A stretch of DNA of 62,974 nucleotides from Chitinophagaceae bacterium (GTDB lineage: Bacteria > Bacteroidota > Bacteroidia > Chitinophagales > Chitinophagaceae), in contig JACCYQ010000067.1 of the NCBI GenBank assembly GCA_013696395.1, forward strand, positions 1 through 62,974. The letters are read 5' to 3'. The stretch's first letter is position 1; every line of letters starts with the position of its first letter. Both the position numbers and the translations under genes were made by a program. The notes beneath the pieces were generated by a model, which did no database searches, was not told the origin of the DNA, and saw only the letters and a list, made by a program, of their open reading frames with translations. Of this stretch, positions 46,298 to 55,177 are shown one piece after another.

Positions 46298-47395
46298 TTA
46301 TACATTGAAGCGGAAATGCATAACATCGCCATCCTTCACAATATATTCTTTTCCTTCAATTCTTAACCGGCCCGCATCCCGACAAGCGGCTTCGGATTTA
46401 TAATGAATAAAATCTTCGTAGCTGATCACCTCGGCTTTGATGAATCCTTTTTCAAAATCAGTATGAATAACACTGGCAGCCTGTGGCGCTTTCCATCCTT
46501 TGTGAATGGTCCATGCACGAACTTCCTGAACGCCTGCAGTAAAATAAGTATAGAGTTCTAATAATTGGTATGCGGAGCGAATCAAACGATTCAGTGCAGG
46601 TTCTTTCATGTGATATTCATCCATGAACATTTGCTTATCATCCGGATCTTCCATTTCGGAGATCTGGGCCTCAATAGAATTATTCATGATGATAACCTGC
46701 GAATTTTCATTTTTCACAGCTTCAATCAGTATATCAGAAAACTTGTTACCTGTATGCATGGAAGGTTCATCAACATTAGCTACATATAAAACTGGTTTAT
46801 CAGACAACAGGAACAGATCAGCAAAGGCTTCTTTTTCTGCTGGCGTTAAATCAAGCGTGCGAATATTTAAACCTTTATCAAGGTGATTTTTACAACGGAG
46901 TAAAACATCGAGTTCCGCTTTTATTTTTGGATCAATGCGGGCCTGTTTTTCGGATTTTGAAATTTTTCTTTCCACACTATCCAGGTCTTTTAATTGCAAT
47001 TCTGTTTCAATGATTTCCTTATCACTGATTGGGTTGATAGCACCTTCGTCACGTAATACATTCTCATCTTCAAAACAACGCACAACATGAATGATTGCAT
47101 CAACCTCGCGAATATTTGCTAAAAATTTATTGCCCAGTCCTTCCCCTTTGCTGGCACCCCTCACCAAACCGGCGATATCAACAATTTCAATCTGTGTGGG
47201 AACAATTCTATTAGGCTGAACCAGTTCGGCCAACTTATTCAAACGTTCATCCGGCACATCTACCAGGCCAACATTGGGCTCAATGGTGCAGAAACGGTAA
47301 TTACTTGCCTGCGCTTTTGCGCTATTACTTACCGCATTAAATAAAGTTGATTTTCCAACATTGGGTAATCCCACAATTCCTGCTTGTAAAGCCAT
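46298..47395 (-). CDS. ychF: Redox-regulated ATPase YchF (Obg-family)
   Basis: The 365-residue protein has the Obg-type P-loop [15 protein letters not shown] at 8-22, [20 protein letters not shown] near 73-92 as switch II, and the coiled-coil region around 128-165. The C-terminal TGS domain is at about 275-365 (ELYTYFTAG then [11 protein letters not shown]). YchF binds ATP in preference to GTP and associates with ribosomes and the proteasome-like machinery in other bacteria. It is a conserved housekeeping gene, monocistronic by its own promoter box and terminator. Confidence 0.94.
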   Translation of the reverse strand: MALQAGIVGLPNVGKSTLFNAVSNSAKAQASNYRFCTIEPNVGLVDVPDERLNKLAELVQPNRIVPTQIEIVDIAGLVRGASKGEGLGNKFLANIREVDAIIHVVRCFEDENVLRDEGAINPISDKEIIETELQLKDLDSVERKISKSEKQARIDPKIKAELDVLLRCKNHLDKGLNIRTLDLTPAEKEAFADLFLLSDKPVLYVANVDEPSMHTGNKFSDILIEAVKNENSQVIIMNNSIEAQISEMEDPDDKQMFMDEYHMKEPALNRLIRSAYQLLELYTYFTAGVQEVRAWTIHKGWKAPQAASVIHTDFEKGFIKAEVISYEDFIHYKSEAACRDAGRLRIEGKEYIVKDGDVMHFRFNV

Positions 47396-47415
47396 TCTTC
47401 CTTTTTTTTGAGCCG

Positions 47416-47423
47416 CAAAGATA
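47416..47423 (-). promoter_or_regulatory. ychF: Candidate -7 box (TATCTTTG) of ychF
   Basis: On the minus strand TATCTTTG matches TAnnTTTG and lies 21 bases before the ychF start. Confidence 0.5.
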
Positions 47424-47432
47424 AGGGGATAT

Positions 47433-47618
47433 AAAACTTAAAAGGGAAAACTTAAAAGTCAAAAAGTTAAGCCTGAAAATGTATGTCAAAATCAGTTATT
47501 TAAAATAATACCGCTTTTAGTTTAATCTGTTTATAGTTAAACTATTGACTTTTGACGTAAATAAGCTAAACTTTTGACTATCGTTTTAAAATTGGTTTTA
47601 ACTTTTAACTTTTAAGTT
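47433..47618. repeat. AAAACTTAAAAG-type repeats bounding the ychF-dps intergenic region
   Basis: AAAACTTAAAAG occurs twice at 47433 and 47447 (14-base period). CTTTTAAGTT, its inverted core, lies at 47609-47618 and overlaps the Dps stop codon. Further CTTTTGAC-type words occur between. The region resembles other AT-rich short-period repeats in this window. Confidence 0.55.
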
Positions 47619-48085
47619 AAATAGGCAGAATACATCCAGGTAAATTTTTCCTGTTCACGAATATAATCACTCATTAATGCATTGGTGCCTTCATCGTTTG
47701 CTTCTTCTGATAATTTCAGCAGATCTCTTTGTTTGGCGATCAGGATTTTGTAGCTATCCAAAATCTCAGTAATAGCCTGCTTCCCTTCACTTACTTTACC
47801 GCTTTCTTTTAATTCAGCTGATTTTAAATAATCTGAAAAACGGTGGGAGGGAGAATGCCCCAGTGTAAGGATCCTTTCAGCTATTTCATCGATTTTTAAT
47901 ATCAGGCTGTTATAGAGTTCTTCAAATTTGGCATGCAATTCAAAAAATTTCTCTCCTTTAATGTTCCAGTGATAACCACGGGCATTTTGATAAAAGACAG
48001 AATAATTCGCCAGCAGCTCGTTTAGCTTTTCGGCTAATTCGGAAGTTTTATCTTTCGATAACCCGGTTACATTAGTATGCTACAT
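47612..48085 (-). pseudogene. dps: Dps/ferritin-like DNA-protection protein with in-frame stop at codon 2
   Basis: From ATG 48085 the frame would give 157 codons, the family length, but codon 2 is TAG (48080-48082). After that it is open to 47612 and shows Dps features: LSKDKTSELAEKLNELLANY, then YHWNIKGEKFFELHAKFEELY with the ferroxidase His, then DEIAERILTLG with acidic ligands. No ATG, GTG or TTG lies in frame between the TAG and the ferroxidase helix; the next is TTG at 47938, which would delete the first helix and its key His. A second ATG 11 bases downstream, out of frame, is also followed at once by a stop. Either the gene is dead, or it starts at an unusual codon, or there is a sequence error. 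Dps stores iron and protects DNA. Confidence 0.75.
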
Positions 48086-48236
48086 ATCCAAATTTTTATT
48101 GTGTACAATGATATAAATATAACAAAAAGGAAAGCGGCTGACCATGACATAGGTCACATTCTTTGCACCTTTAAATATTATATTGCATTCAACATTTACA
48201 AAAATGATTGCTTAATTTAATGGCTTAATTTTCTTT

Positions 48237-49469
48237 ATGGCATTAAATTATGTTTGGATTTCGTTTTTTCTCCTGGCTTTTATAGCAGCATTGGTAAAAT
48301 TGATCGGATTCAATGATGTCGATATTTTTCAGAAAATAGTTCTTTCTATTTTTGATACCTCCAGGGTGGGGGCGGAGATCGCTATTGGTCTTATTGGTTT
48401 AATGGCTTTTTGGTTAGGCATCATGAAGATCGGTGAAAGGGGAGGGATGATTAATTTATTCGCCCGTGCTGTGGGTCCTTTTTTCGCAAAACTTTTTCCT
48501 GAAATTCCGCGCAATCATCCCGCATACGGCTCCATCCTCATGAATTTTTCCGCCAACATGCTTGGGCTGGATAATGCGGCCACGCCCATGGGTTTAAAAG
48601 CCATGAAGGAATTGCAGGAATTGAATCCTGAAAAAGAAACGGCTTCCAATGCGCAGATCATGTTCCTGGTATTGAACGCGTCGAGTTTAACATTACTTCC
48701 AATAACCATTATGGCTTATCGCAAAGAGGCAGGTGCCGCGGACCCCTCGGACATTTTTATTCCTATATTATTGGCTACTTTTTTTTCAACTTTGGTCGGG
48801 CTAATTGTAACGGCCCTGTATCAGCGCATTAATATTTTTAACAGAACTGTTTTATTATATTTAGGAACGATCGCATTGGGTATTGCGGGATTACTATATT
48901 ATTTTTCAGGCCTTCCGGCAGATGAGATCAATACCACTACAAAGGTGATGAGCAATGTTATCTTATTCAGCATCATTGTATCTTTTATTTCGCTGGCCAT
49001 GATGCGGAGGGTTAATGTTTTTGAAGCGTTTATTGATGGCGCCAAAGAAGGTTTTGAAATAGCTATCAAAATCATTCCCTACCTGGTCGCTATTTTAGTG
49101 GCTGTCGCTGTTTTTCGTTCTTCGGGATTGCTGGATTTCCTTATGGATGGATTGTCTTACTTTTTTACCAGCATGGGCATTAATAGTGATTTCGTTCCCG
49201 CATTACCGGTAGCTTTAATGAAACCCCTGAGCGGCAGTGGCGCAAGAGGTTTATTGATCGATTTGATGAATACTTCCGGTGCAGATAGTTTTCCATCACG
49301 GGTTGCCAGTGTGATCCAGGGATCCACTGAAACAACTTTCTATGTTTTAGCGGTGTATTTTGGATCGGTGGGTATTAAGAGAACCAGGCATGCATTACCA
49401 GCAGCATTACTTGCAGAGTTAGCTGGTGTAATTGCAGCTATATTTATTGCTTACATGTTTTTTCATTGA
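48237..49469 (+). CDS. Fused SpmA-SpmB nucleoside-recognition membrane protein
   Basis: The 410-residue protein has two homologous halves. The first (about 1-200) has GLIGLMAFWLGIMKIGERGG and NMLGLDNAATPMGLKAM, the SpmA-type features. The second (about 260-410) has AVAVFRSSGLLDFL, PLSGSGARGLLIDL and QGSTETTFYVLAVYFG, the SpmB-type features. Each half carries several membrane helices. In Bacillus SpmA and SpmB are separate proteins needed for spore maturation; this fused form occurs in non-sporing bacteria and its role is unknown. The gene is monocistronic, with a terminator right after it. Confidence 0.85.
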   Translation: MALNYVWISFFLLAFIAALVKLIGFNDVDIFQKIVLSIFDTSRVGAEIAIGLIGLMAFWLGIMKIGERGGMINLFARAVGPFFAKLFPEIPRNHPAYGSILMNFSANMLGLDNAATPMGLKAMKELQELNPEKETASNAQIMFLVLNASSLTLLPITIMAYRKEAGAADPSDIFIPILLATFFSTLVGLIVTALYQRINIFNRTVLLYLGTIALGIAGLLYYFSGLPADEINTTTKVMSNVILFSIIVSFISLAMMRRVNVFEAFIDGAKEGFEIAIKIIPYLVAILVAVAVFRSSGLLDFLMDGLSYFFTSMGINSDFVPALPVALMKPLSGSGARGLLIDLMNTSGADSFPSRVASVIQGSTETTFYVLAVYFGSVGIKRTRHALPAALLAELAGVIAAIFIAYMFFH

Positions 49470-49485
49470 TAATTTATGTATCCAA

Positions 49486-49520
49486 ATAAAAAAGAGACTG
49501 TCGCTTGGCAGCCTCTTTTT
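49486..49520 (+). terminator. Rho-independent terminator of the SpmAB-fusion gene
   Basis: AAAAAAGAG-A-CTG pairs with CAG-C-CTCTTTTT (one mismatch, 8-base loop), running into a T-tract. Confidence 0.78.
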
Positions 49521-49693
49521 ATTAGCAGGTTGTCAATTTTATTTTCGATGATTAATGTAAGATACTTTTCCATCCATAGTAGTTACAACAATAGCATGTG
49601 TGTTTTAGTTGTTATTCATTTAATGTGTAATTAATAATTTAATTCCATTTAGTTACTTACAGGGATTATACAGATTAATAAATTTAGAAAGTA

Positions 49694-50443
49694 TCAAAGA
49701 ACCTTGATGCCAGCTTCCACGTAAGGTTGTAATTCAGGTGAATCGGGTGGCAATTCCGTAATTAAAAAATCAATACTTTGTAATAAACCAATTTGAATGG
49801 GTTGTATCGTATTTATTTTTTCGGCAATGGTCATGCAAACAACACTTTGTGCTGATTCGATCATGGCTTTTTTAAGTTGAACCACTTCCCAGTCATTATC
49901 GGTTATGCCATGCCGTATGTCGATTGCATTAATGCCCAAAAAACAGATATCCGCTTTTATCTGGTTAATCTGTTTAATGGCCTCTGCTCCAACTGTAATT
50001 TTTGAATTCCTGGATATCTTATCACCAATTACAATGATATCGCAATTTGGATGATGCATATATTCAACTATAGCAGGAATGCTTCCGGAAATAAATGTGG
50101 CTCTTAATTGGGGGGGCAGATTACGGGCCATTTCAATAATGGTTGTACCGCCGCCAGTCAGAATGAACATGCCGTCTTCAATCAGGCTCACGGCTTTCTG
50201 AGCAATTATATTTTTTTGGGTATGAGAATAAATTTTGTCTGAAGGGTAATTTAACTGATCGAAAGAAGGAGAAAGGGCACCTCCATGAACTTTGATCACT
50301 TTACCTTCTTCAGCAAGTTCCTGCAGGTCTCTACGTATAGTGTCTTCCGAAACCTTAATCTCCTGGCTTAGACCAGAAGAAAGCACTTTGTTATGCAAAT
50401 TCACCTGGTGAAGAATGAATGCCTGGCGTTCCCTTTTTAACAT
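49694..50443 (-). CDS. DeoR/GlpR family transcriptional regulator
   Basis: The 249-residue protein has an N-terminal winged helix-turn-helix (LSSGLSQEIKVSEDTIRRDL then LAEEGKVIKVHGGAL, about 17-56). A sugar-phosphate-binding DeoR C-terminal domain follows (DGMFILTGGGTTIIEMAR near 86-103, ITVGAEAIKQI near 147). Such repressors usually control sugar or sugar-phosphate use and are lifted by a phosphorylated ligand. No catabolic genes adjoin it here, so the target is unknown. It has 225 bases of gene-free DNA downstream. Confidence 0.88.
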   Translation of the reverse strand: MLKRERQAFILHQVNLHNKVLSSGLSQEIKVSEDTIRRDLQELAEEGKVIKVHGGALSPSFDQLNYPSDKIYSHTQKNIIAQKAVSLIEDGMFILTGGGTTIIEMARNLPPQLRATFISGSIPAIVEYMHHPNCDIIVIGDKISRNSKITVGAEAIKQINQIKADICFLGINAIDIRHGITDNDWEVVQLKKAMIESAQSVVCMTIAEKINTIQPIQIGLLQSIDFLITELPPDSPELQPYVEAGIKVL

Positions 50444-50552
50444 TTAGTTTGGTTTGCGAAAACTAAAATAAAGGAAAAACCGCATAAATGCGCAAAATAC
50501 CGAATAAGTAAGCAAAAATATTTTTACTTCACCTTTACTTTGTAATGATTTT

Positions 50553-51008
50553 CTATCTTCCAAATGTGAATCTTGCTGAAAATCCAATAGCTGCAGGTTC
50601 AAAATTAATATCTGAGATCACGTTAAGCTCCGGTTTCCAGTCAAGCGATAAATTCAATGGGACATTGGTAAATTTATAATCCAGTCCAATAATACCCATA
50701 CCTCCTACATTGGTATTTCCGCCAAAACCTACGTAACCACCTCCTCCATAAAACCATTGCAATCCTTCTGCACCAAATGGCCGGTGTTTTTCAAATAATA
50801 AACCAATAGCAACCGGATCTGAAAATGTTAACAGGGCTTCAAGGGCAAGCGATTCACTTGTAAAATATTTAAACGATACAGAATTATTTACAACGGCGGG
50901 CGAACTGCTCAATCTTACACCTAATGCTGACCGGTAGTCCTGGGCATTTGCATTATTAAAACAAACCAGCAGCATAAAAGCCAGGTTAAATACCATTATT
51001 TTTTTCAT
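50553..51008 (-). CDS. Small outer-membrane beta-barrel-type protein
   Basis: Starting at MKKIMVFNL gives 151 residues with a signal peptide ending NANAQ. The longer frame start at 51047 adds 13 residues before it and is less likely. The mature part alternates hydrophobic and polar residues with many Gly (FYGGGGYVGFGG) and ends in SARFTFGR, an aromatic near the C-terminus as in small outer-membrane barrels. Function unknown. It lies 109 bases upstream of the DeoR-type gene on the same strand. Confidence 0.7.
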   Translation of the reverse strand: MKKIMVFNLAFMLLVCFNNANAQDYRSALGVRLSSSPAVVNNSVSFKYFTSESLALEALLTFSDPVAIGLLFEKHRPFGAEGLQWFYGGGGYVGFGGNTNVGGMGIIGLDYKFTNVPLNLSLDWKPELNVISDINFEPAAIGFSARFTFGR

Positions 51009-51091
51009 ATCGATTACATTTTTTTGAAGAAAGAAAAATATAGCCACGAAATTCTATATATAAATGTCAACAAAAACCTAAAGTAAGGGTG

Positions 51092-51115
51092 TAGTTGATT
51101 AGTTGATTGGTTGAT
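51092..51115 (+). repeat. Three tandem octamers TAGTTGAT/TGGTTGAT
   Basis: TAGTTGAT, TAGTTGAT and TGGTTGAT follow each other without gaps in the spacer between the barrel gene and the OstA-like gene. Same 8-base period as the repeats at 37830 and 59388, though a different word. Confidence 0.6.
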
Positions 51116-51277
51116 ATGTTCTCCTTCATCAAGCCCTGGATTGTATTAGGATTGGGTATTGGGAATCAGAGTAAATAATTCCTGGTTAGTAATTTGAAAA
51201 AAAAAAATTATAATGGGAATTCGGGCAAAGTCCTGTTCGTCGTTTACGATTTTTAATTTTTAATTTTGATTTTTTAC

Positions 51278-52978
51278 TTATTCAAACAGTTCATATTTAG
51301 TCTTAGGTCGTTGTGCTTCCAGCCATTGAAAATTGGTTAATCGCATTTCACCGGGATTTTTTTGCCGGATGGGCCAAAGGGTGCCTGTAACAGCACTTCT
51401 GAATACAACTTTTTGTAATTCACTGTTTTGAAAATAAACATCCATTATGTCGCTGTTCGCTTCATTAATACCTGAAAATGCACTGTCATCATCCTGTAAA
51501 TAGTAAATACTTTTTGCAAAACCCCTGGCGCGAACGGAATCAATAGCTCCATCAACAAAAAATCCATCGAGCCGGGTAGCTCCAATCTGGTTATAGACTT
51601 CGGGCTGTACTTCATTTACGATCAAACTGTTTTCAAAAACCTGCAGCCTGTCGGCTTTTTTATTTTTGGTAAAAAGATAAATGGTATCACCGGTGATCTG
51701 GCTTTTATTGGACCATATTACAGGATCCTGGAATAGGCGGAATGTTGAATCTGCAAAAGAATAAAACAAGCTGTCGCTGTTTGCCTGTAATGAATCACTG
51801 AAGATGCGAACATTCCGGAATGCTTCAAAATACCGGTTGGTGCTATCAGTCAATTTCGGTTGTACATCAATGGTAGTAATACTGGTTAAAGTGTCTCTTA
51901 ACATTACATTGCGTATTGAATCGGTTGATGCCATACCGGTCAGCGTGTCTGCTATGGTTATACCGGATATGGTATCTGGCATTACAGGAGCAGGGGTATA
52001 CAGATCCGTGAGCCTGCCGGAAAATAAAGTATCAGCAGCCACATAGATACTGTCATTTTCCTGCCTGATGATCATCAGCGGTTTGCGGGTTGCTAATACG
52101 GATTCGGTTTTGTTATTCCGGAAAATAATACCGGCCAAAATAGTTGTCCCCTGAGCCGTATCTATAATAGAGGCATTCCCTTCGGCCTGGGAAATACCGG
52201 TACTATCGTCAATGGCTATGCGCTGAGCGGTTATTCTTACAGCTCCATCATTAATCACCGGGTTTTGACCAAATTCAGCTTTGCCGGTCTGTAGATTATA
52301 AAATCCATCACTGGTAATGATGGTGCGGTTTGTGGAATCCCTGATCAAAGTGGGAGAAATAAACCTGGCTGTTTCAAATTCTGTATTATACAATAATGAA
52401 TCTGTGGTTAAATGATAATTCGGATCATTTAATACAACATTGTCTTTAAAATATACATCCTTCATATCGGAATAATAGTATCCTTCCGTGCTTGTTAAGA
52501 CCGTTTGTTTATTAACAACTTTACCTCCTTCCCGGTAAATACCTATGCCCGTATTTACATCGTATTCCAGTTTATTAGTGGTAAGTGTGCCATGACCATC
52601 TGTTAACCGAACACCACCGGTTAAAAAAGCGACTCTTTGATTTGTAAGGTATCGAAGGTAATTGGAGTAAACATTGGTGGTATCTTCTTCAATATGTACA
52701 TTTCCAAAAGCTTCAAACAGGTTCTGGCTTTTATTAATTACACAACTGTCACAACTGAAAAGTGTATTACCCTGTTTCAATCTTACATTGCCAACCAATA
52801 TCTGTAATTCAGTGATTGAATCAATACGGCGATATTCCAATTTGCGTGCACCAGGAAGTATTTCAACGATCCTGGTTGAAGTTTTCCTGTTTGCATTCAC
52901 AGGAACCTGCGCTGCTAAATTTGTTACAGCGAAACACGATAAAATAATCCATAAAAAAAAAGAGGGATGATATTTCAT
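51278..52978 (-). CDS. OstA-like (LptA/LptD N-terminal domain) periplasmic protein
   Basis: The 566-residue protein has a signal peptide (AAQ near residue 24) and then a long series of OstA beta-jellyroll repeats: LVGNVRLKQGNTLFSCDSC near 51-69, FGNVHIEEDTTNVYSNYL near 91-108, LTGGVRLTDGHGTL, KDNVVLNDPNYHLTTD and later FRNVRIFSDSLQANSD. This is the fold of LptA and of the LptD N-terminal domain, which bridge lipopolysaccharide across the periplasm. It lacks the LptD barrel. It follows mlaD with overlapping stop and start (TAATG), so the two are translationally coupled. Confidence 0.8.
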   Translation of the reverse strand: MKYHPSFFLWIILSCFAVTNLAAQVPVNANRKTSTRIVEILPGARKLEYRRIDSITELQILVGNVRLKQGNTLFSCDSCVINKSQNLFEAFGNVHIEEDTTNVYSNYLRYLTNQRVAFLTGGVRLTDGHGTLTTNKLEYDVNTGIGIYREGGKVVNKQTVLTSTEGYYYSDMKDVYFKDNVVLNDPNYHLTTDSLLYNTEFETARFISPTLIRDSTNRTIITSDGFYNLQTGKAEFGQNPVINDGAVRITAQRIAIDDSTGISQAEGNASIIDTAQGTTILAGIIFRNNKTESVLATRKPLMIIRQENDSIYVAADTLFSGRLTDLYTPAPVMPDTISGITIADTLTGMASTDSIRNVMLRDTLTSITTIDVQPKLTDSTNRYFEAFRNVRIFSDSLQANSDSLFYSFADSTFRLFQDPVIWSNKSQITGDTIYLFTKNKKADRLQVFENSLIVNEVQPEVYNQIGATRLDGFFVDGAIDSVRARGFAKSIYYLQDDDSAFSGINEANSDIMDVYFQNSELQKVVFRSAVTGTLWPIRQKNPGEMRLTNFQWLEAQRPKTKYELFE

Positions 52979-53970
52979 TATTGTTCAATCCTGATAACGG
53001 TATCCTTTATCTCAGGCGAAGTTATGGGGCCTCCTTTATTTTTGCCACCAAATACTGAAATATTAACGTAGCGTTTCGGGTTCACCCTAATATCATCCAT
53101 CAATGTTTCCAAACCGATGATGGCATAATTGATATTGTTGTAAAGTGTTTTATCATTCATCAGCAAACCAAGTGTGCCGTCTTTTTGATTTAAATTATTG
53201 GTGAAAGTTTTTAAATTGTTCACAGATTGGTCCAGTGAATCCAGCGTTTTTTGTATATCCACCTGGGCAAGTTTACCGGTGGTTGTTTCCATATTTTCAA
53301 TGGTACTATTTATCCGGTCACTATTATTGGCAAGATTCCCTGTAATTTCATTTACATTATTTAATGATTCAGACAAAACACGGGATTGTGCGGCTAACAG
53401 GTTTTGTATTTGGGCACTTGTACGATTCAGGTTGGCGATAATGGATTGCAGATTATTTTGTGTGTTGGGATCCAGCACACGATTAAAATTACCAATAAGC
53501 ATGGTTAATGAGTCAATAGCGTTACGGGTTTTACTAAGGGTAGGCGTTACCTGCGATGTAAGATCACCCAAAATACCTTCATTTATACTTGTTTGAATAG
53601 TATCTCCATGCTTTAAATATTCATTTGAACTTCCTATGTCAATGGTTATACTGGAGGCACCCACAATGCTGGATGCGATATAAGCTCTGGAATCACGTGG
53701 AATATTTACATCTTTAGTAAGGTTAATAGTGACTAAAATGGAACTTACTTCTTTATCAGTTGAGGCAAATTCATACACAGTACCTATGGGCAGACCATTG
53801 ACCTTAACAACATTTGATTTATCTAAAGCACCTAACTTGGGAAAAACAGCGTAAATATGGGTGGTTTTTTTAAAAAAGTCATTCCCCTTCAAAAAATTAA
53901 ATCCTAATACCAGCAGTACGATTGCAACAACCGCCAGCAGGCCAACTTTGGTTTCATTTTTAATCTTCAT
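52978..53970 (-). CDS. MlaD-type (MCE domain) lipid-transport protein
   Basis: The 330-residue protein has an N-terminal membrane anchor (about 8-26), an MCE domain (about 38-115, with VFPKLGALDKSNVVKVNGLPIGTVY near 42), then a long coiled, Asn/Ser-rich region with many SLxxLxxNF-type heptads. MCE proteins form rings or tubes that carry lipids between membranes. No MlaE permease or MlaF ATPase is adjacent here. Its stop overlaps the OstA-like start by one base, linking lipid transport to LPS-type assembly. Confidence 0.86.
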   Translation of the reverse strand: MKIKNETKVGLLAVVAIVLLVLGFNFLKGNDFFKKTTHIYAVFPKLGALDKSNVVKVNGLPIGTVYEFASTDKEVSSILVTINLTKDVNIPRDSRAYIASSIVGASSITIDIGSSNEYLKHGDTIQTSINEGILGDLTSQVTPTLSKTRNAIDSLTMLIGNFNRVLDPNTQNNLQSIIANLNRTSAQIQNLLAAQSRVLSESLNNVNEITGNLANNSDRINSTIENMETTTGKLAQVDIQKTLDSLDQSVNNLKTFTNNLNQKDGTLGLLMNDKTLYNNINYAIIGLETLMDDIRVNPKRYVNISVFGGKNKGGPITSPEIKDTVIRIEQ

Positions 53971-54056
53971 GTATTTTTTTTATTGCCTTGTAGAGGGCTT
54001 ATTGGCCGCCAAATTAGTTAAATATTTTAATACCTCATTTAAGTCAGCTATAAAGC

Positions 54057-54090
54057 AAAACAAAGGACGGAATTTTGATCCCGTCCTTTG
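54057..54090 (-). terminator. Rho-independent terminator after the amidase gene
   Basis: Perfect 10-bp stem CAAAGGACGG / CCGTCCTTTG with a 10-base loop, followed on the minus strand by TTTTGC. It separates the amidase from mlaD. Confidence 0.82.
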
Positions 54091-54114
54091 ATATTAAAAA
54101 ATTATGCCCTTATA

Positions 54115-55098
54115 TTATCTACCCTGTCTTTCTTTCTCCATCTTATCTACCTGTTCTAAAAATTCATAACTACTTTTTTCATTGGGAACATTTACTTTAG
54201 CGGTGGTTGTACTGTTAGCATTCTGGTGTTCTTCGATCCAACTTATATAACTTTTTACTGCATTCGTAACGCAATGAGCAATTTCTGCCTGTCCTTTTGC
54301 ACTATTCAAATAATCTTCATCTTCCTTATTACTGATAAAGCCGGTTTCAACCAAAACACTGGGCATAGCTGTTGCCTGTAAAACCCAGATGCCCGCCTGG
54401 CGCTGTTTAACATCTCGACTGGTGCGGCCAACTTTTGTAAATTCTTCTTCAACCAGGCTGGCTAATGTGGCACTGCGCTTGAAAAACTGTTTTGTTTTTA
54501 ATAAGGATAAAGCGATAAACTCAGGGCTGTTCGGATCAACCTCACCATATTTATCTTTATAATTTGCTTCCATCATCATTGGGGCATTTTCCCTTAAAGC
54601 AACTTCTTTGTCTTCATTTTTATGGGCACCCCAGATATAAGTTTCAGTACCTTTTGCGGGATTAGGGATTGTGTAATAAGTGTATTTGGGAACTTTTCTT
54701 CTTTTAGATCCTTTACCTACATAAGTATATCCTGCGAGGTTTTTTCCTTTTTTGGCAGGGGCTGAATTAACATGGATTGAAATAAACAGGTCTGCATTTA
54801 CCTGGTTCGCCATTTTAGCCCTGGCATGCAATTCAGGATAACTGTCTGAGGTGCGGGTGTATATTATTTTTACATCCGGAATTTCCTTTTCAATTTGGGC
54901 ACCAAGTTTCAGTGATATATCCAGGCAAATATCTTTTTCTGAACTGTAAGTACCACGGGCTCCACCATCATGTCCACCGTGTCCGGCATCAATAACAATA
55001 GTCTTGATCACTTTCTGATCAGTTCCAAATTGAATGAATGAAAAGATGACCGGGCAAATAGCCAGGAGAGTTAAGCTTAATAAGGTGCGTTTAAACAT
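54115..55098 (-). CDS. N-acetylmuramoyl-L-alanine amidase
   Basis: The 327-residue protein has a signal peptide (about 1-22) and a zinc amidase-3 domain: DAGHGGHDGGA near 38-48 (first His), ISLKLG with EKDI near 55, FISIHVNSA near 107-115 (second His), and VLVETGFISN near 253-262 with the catalytic Glu. It cleaves the amide bond between MurNAc and the peptide stem in peptidoglycan during cell separation. A basic and Asn/Thr-rich tail follows. It is divergent from lptD across 79 bases. Confidence 0.9.
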   Translation of the reverse strand: MFKRTLLSLTLLAICPVIFSFIQFGTDQKVIKTIVIDAGHGGHDGGARGTYSSEKDICLDISLKLGAQIEKEIPDVKIIYTRTSDSYPELHARAKMANQVNADLFISIHVNSAPAKKGKNLAGYTYVGKGSKRRKVPKYTYYTIPNPAKGTETYIWGAHKNEDKEVALRENAPMMMEANYKDKYGEVDPNSPEFIALSLLKTKQFFKRSATLASLVEEEFTKVGRTSRDVKQRQAGIWVLQATAMPSVLVETGFISNKEDEDYLNSAKGQAEIAHCVTNAVKSYISWIEEHQNANSTTTAKVNVPNEKSSYEFLEQVDKMEKERQGR

Positions 55099-55159
55099 GG
55101 TAGATTCGGCTTTTTGCGGTTAGTAGGAATCTTCACAAATTGTTTAAGGTTTAAAGGAT

Positions 55160-55167
55160 TATTTTTG
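55160..55167 (+). promoter_or_regulatory. Candidate -7 box (TATTTTTG) of lptD
   Basis: TATTTTTG matches TAnnTTTG and ends 11 bases before the lptD start, implying a short leader. Confidence 0.45.
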
Positions 55168-55177
55168 TTCTCACCGT

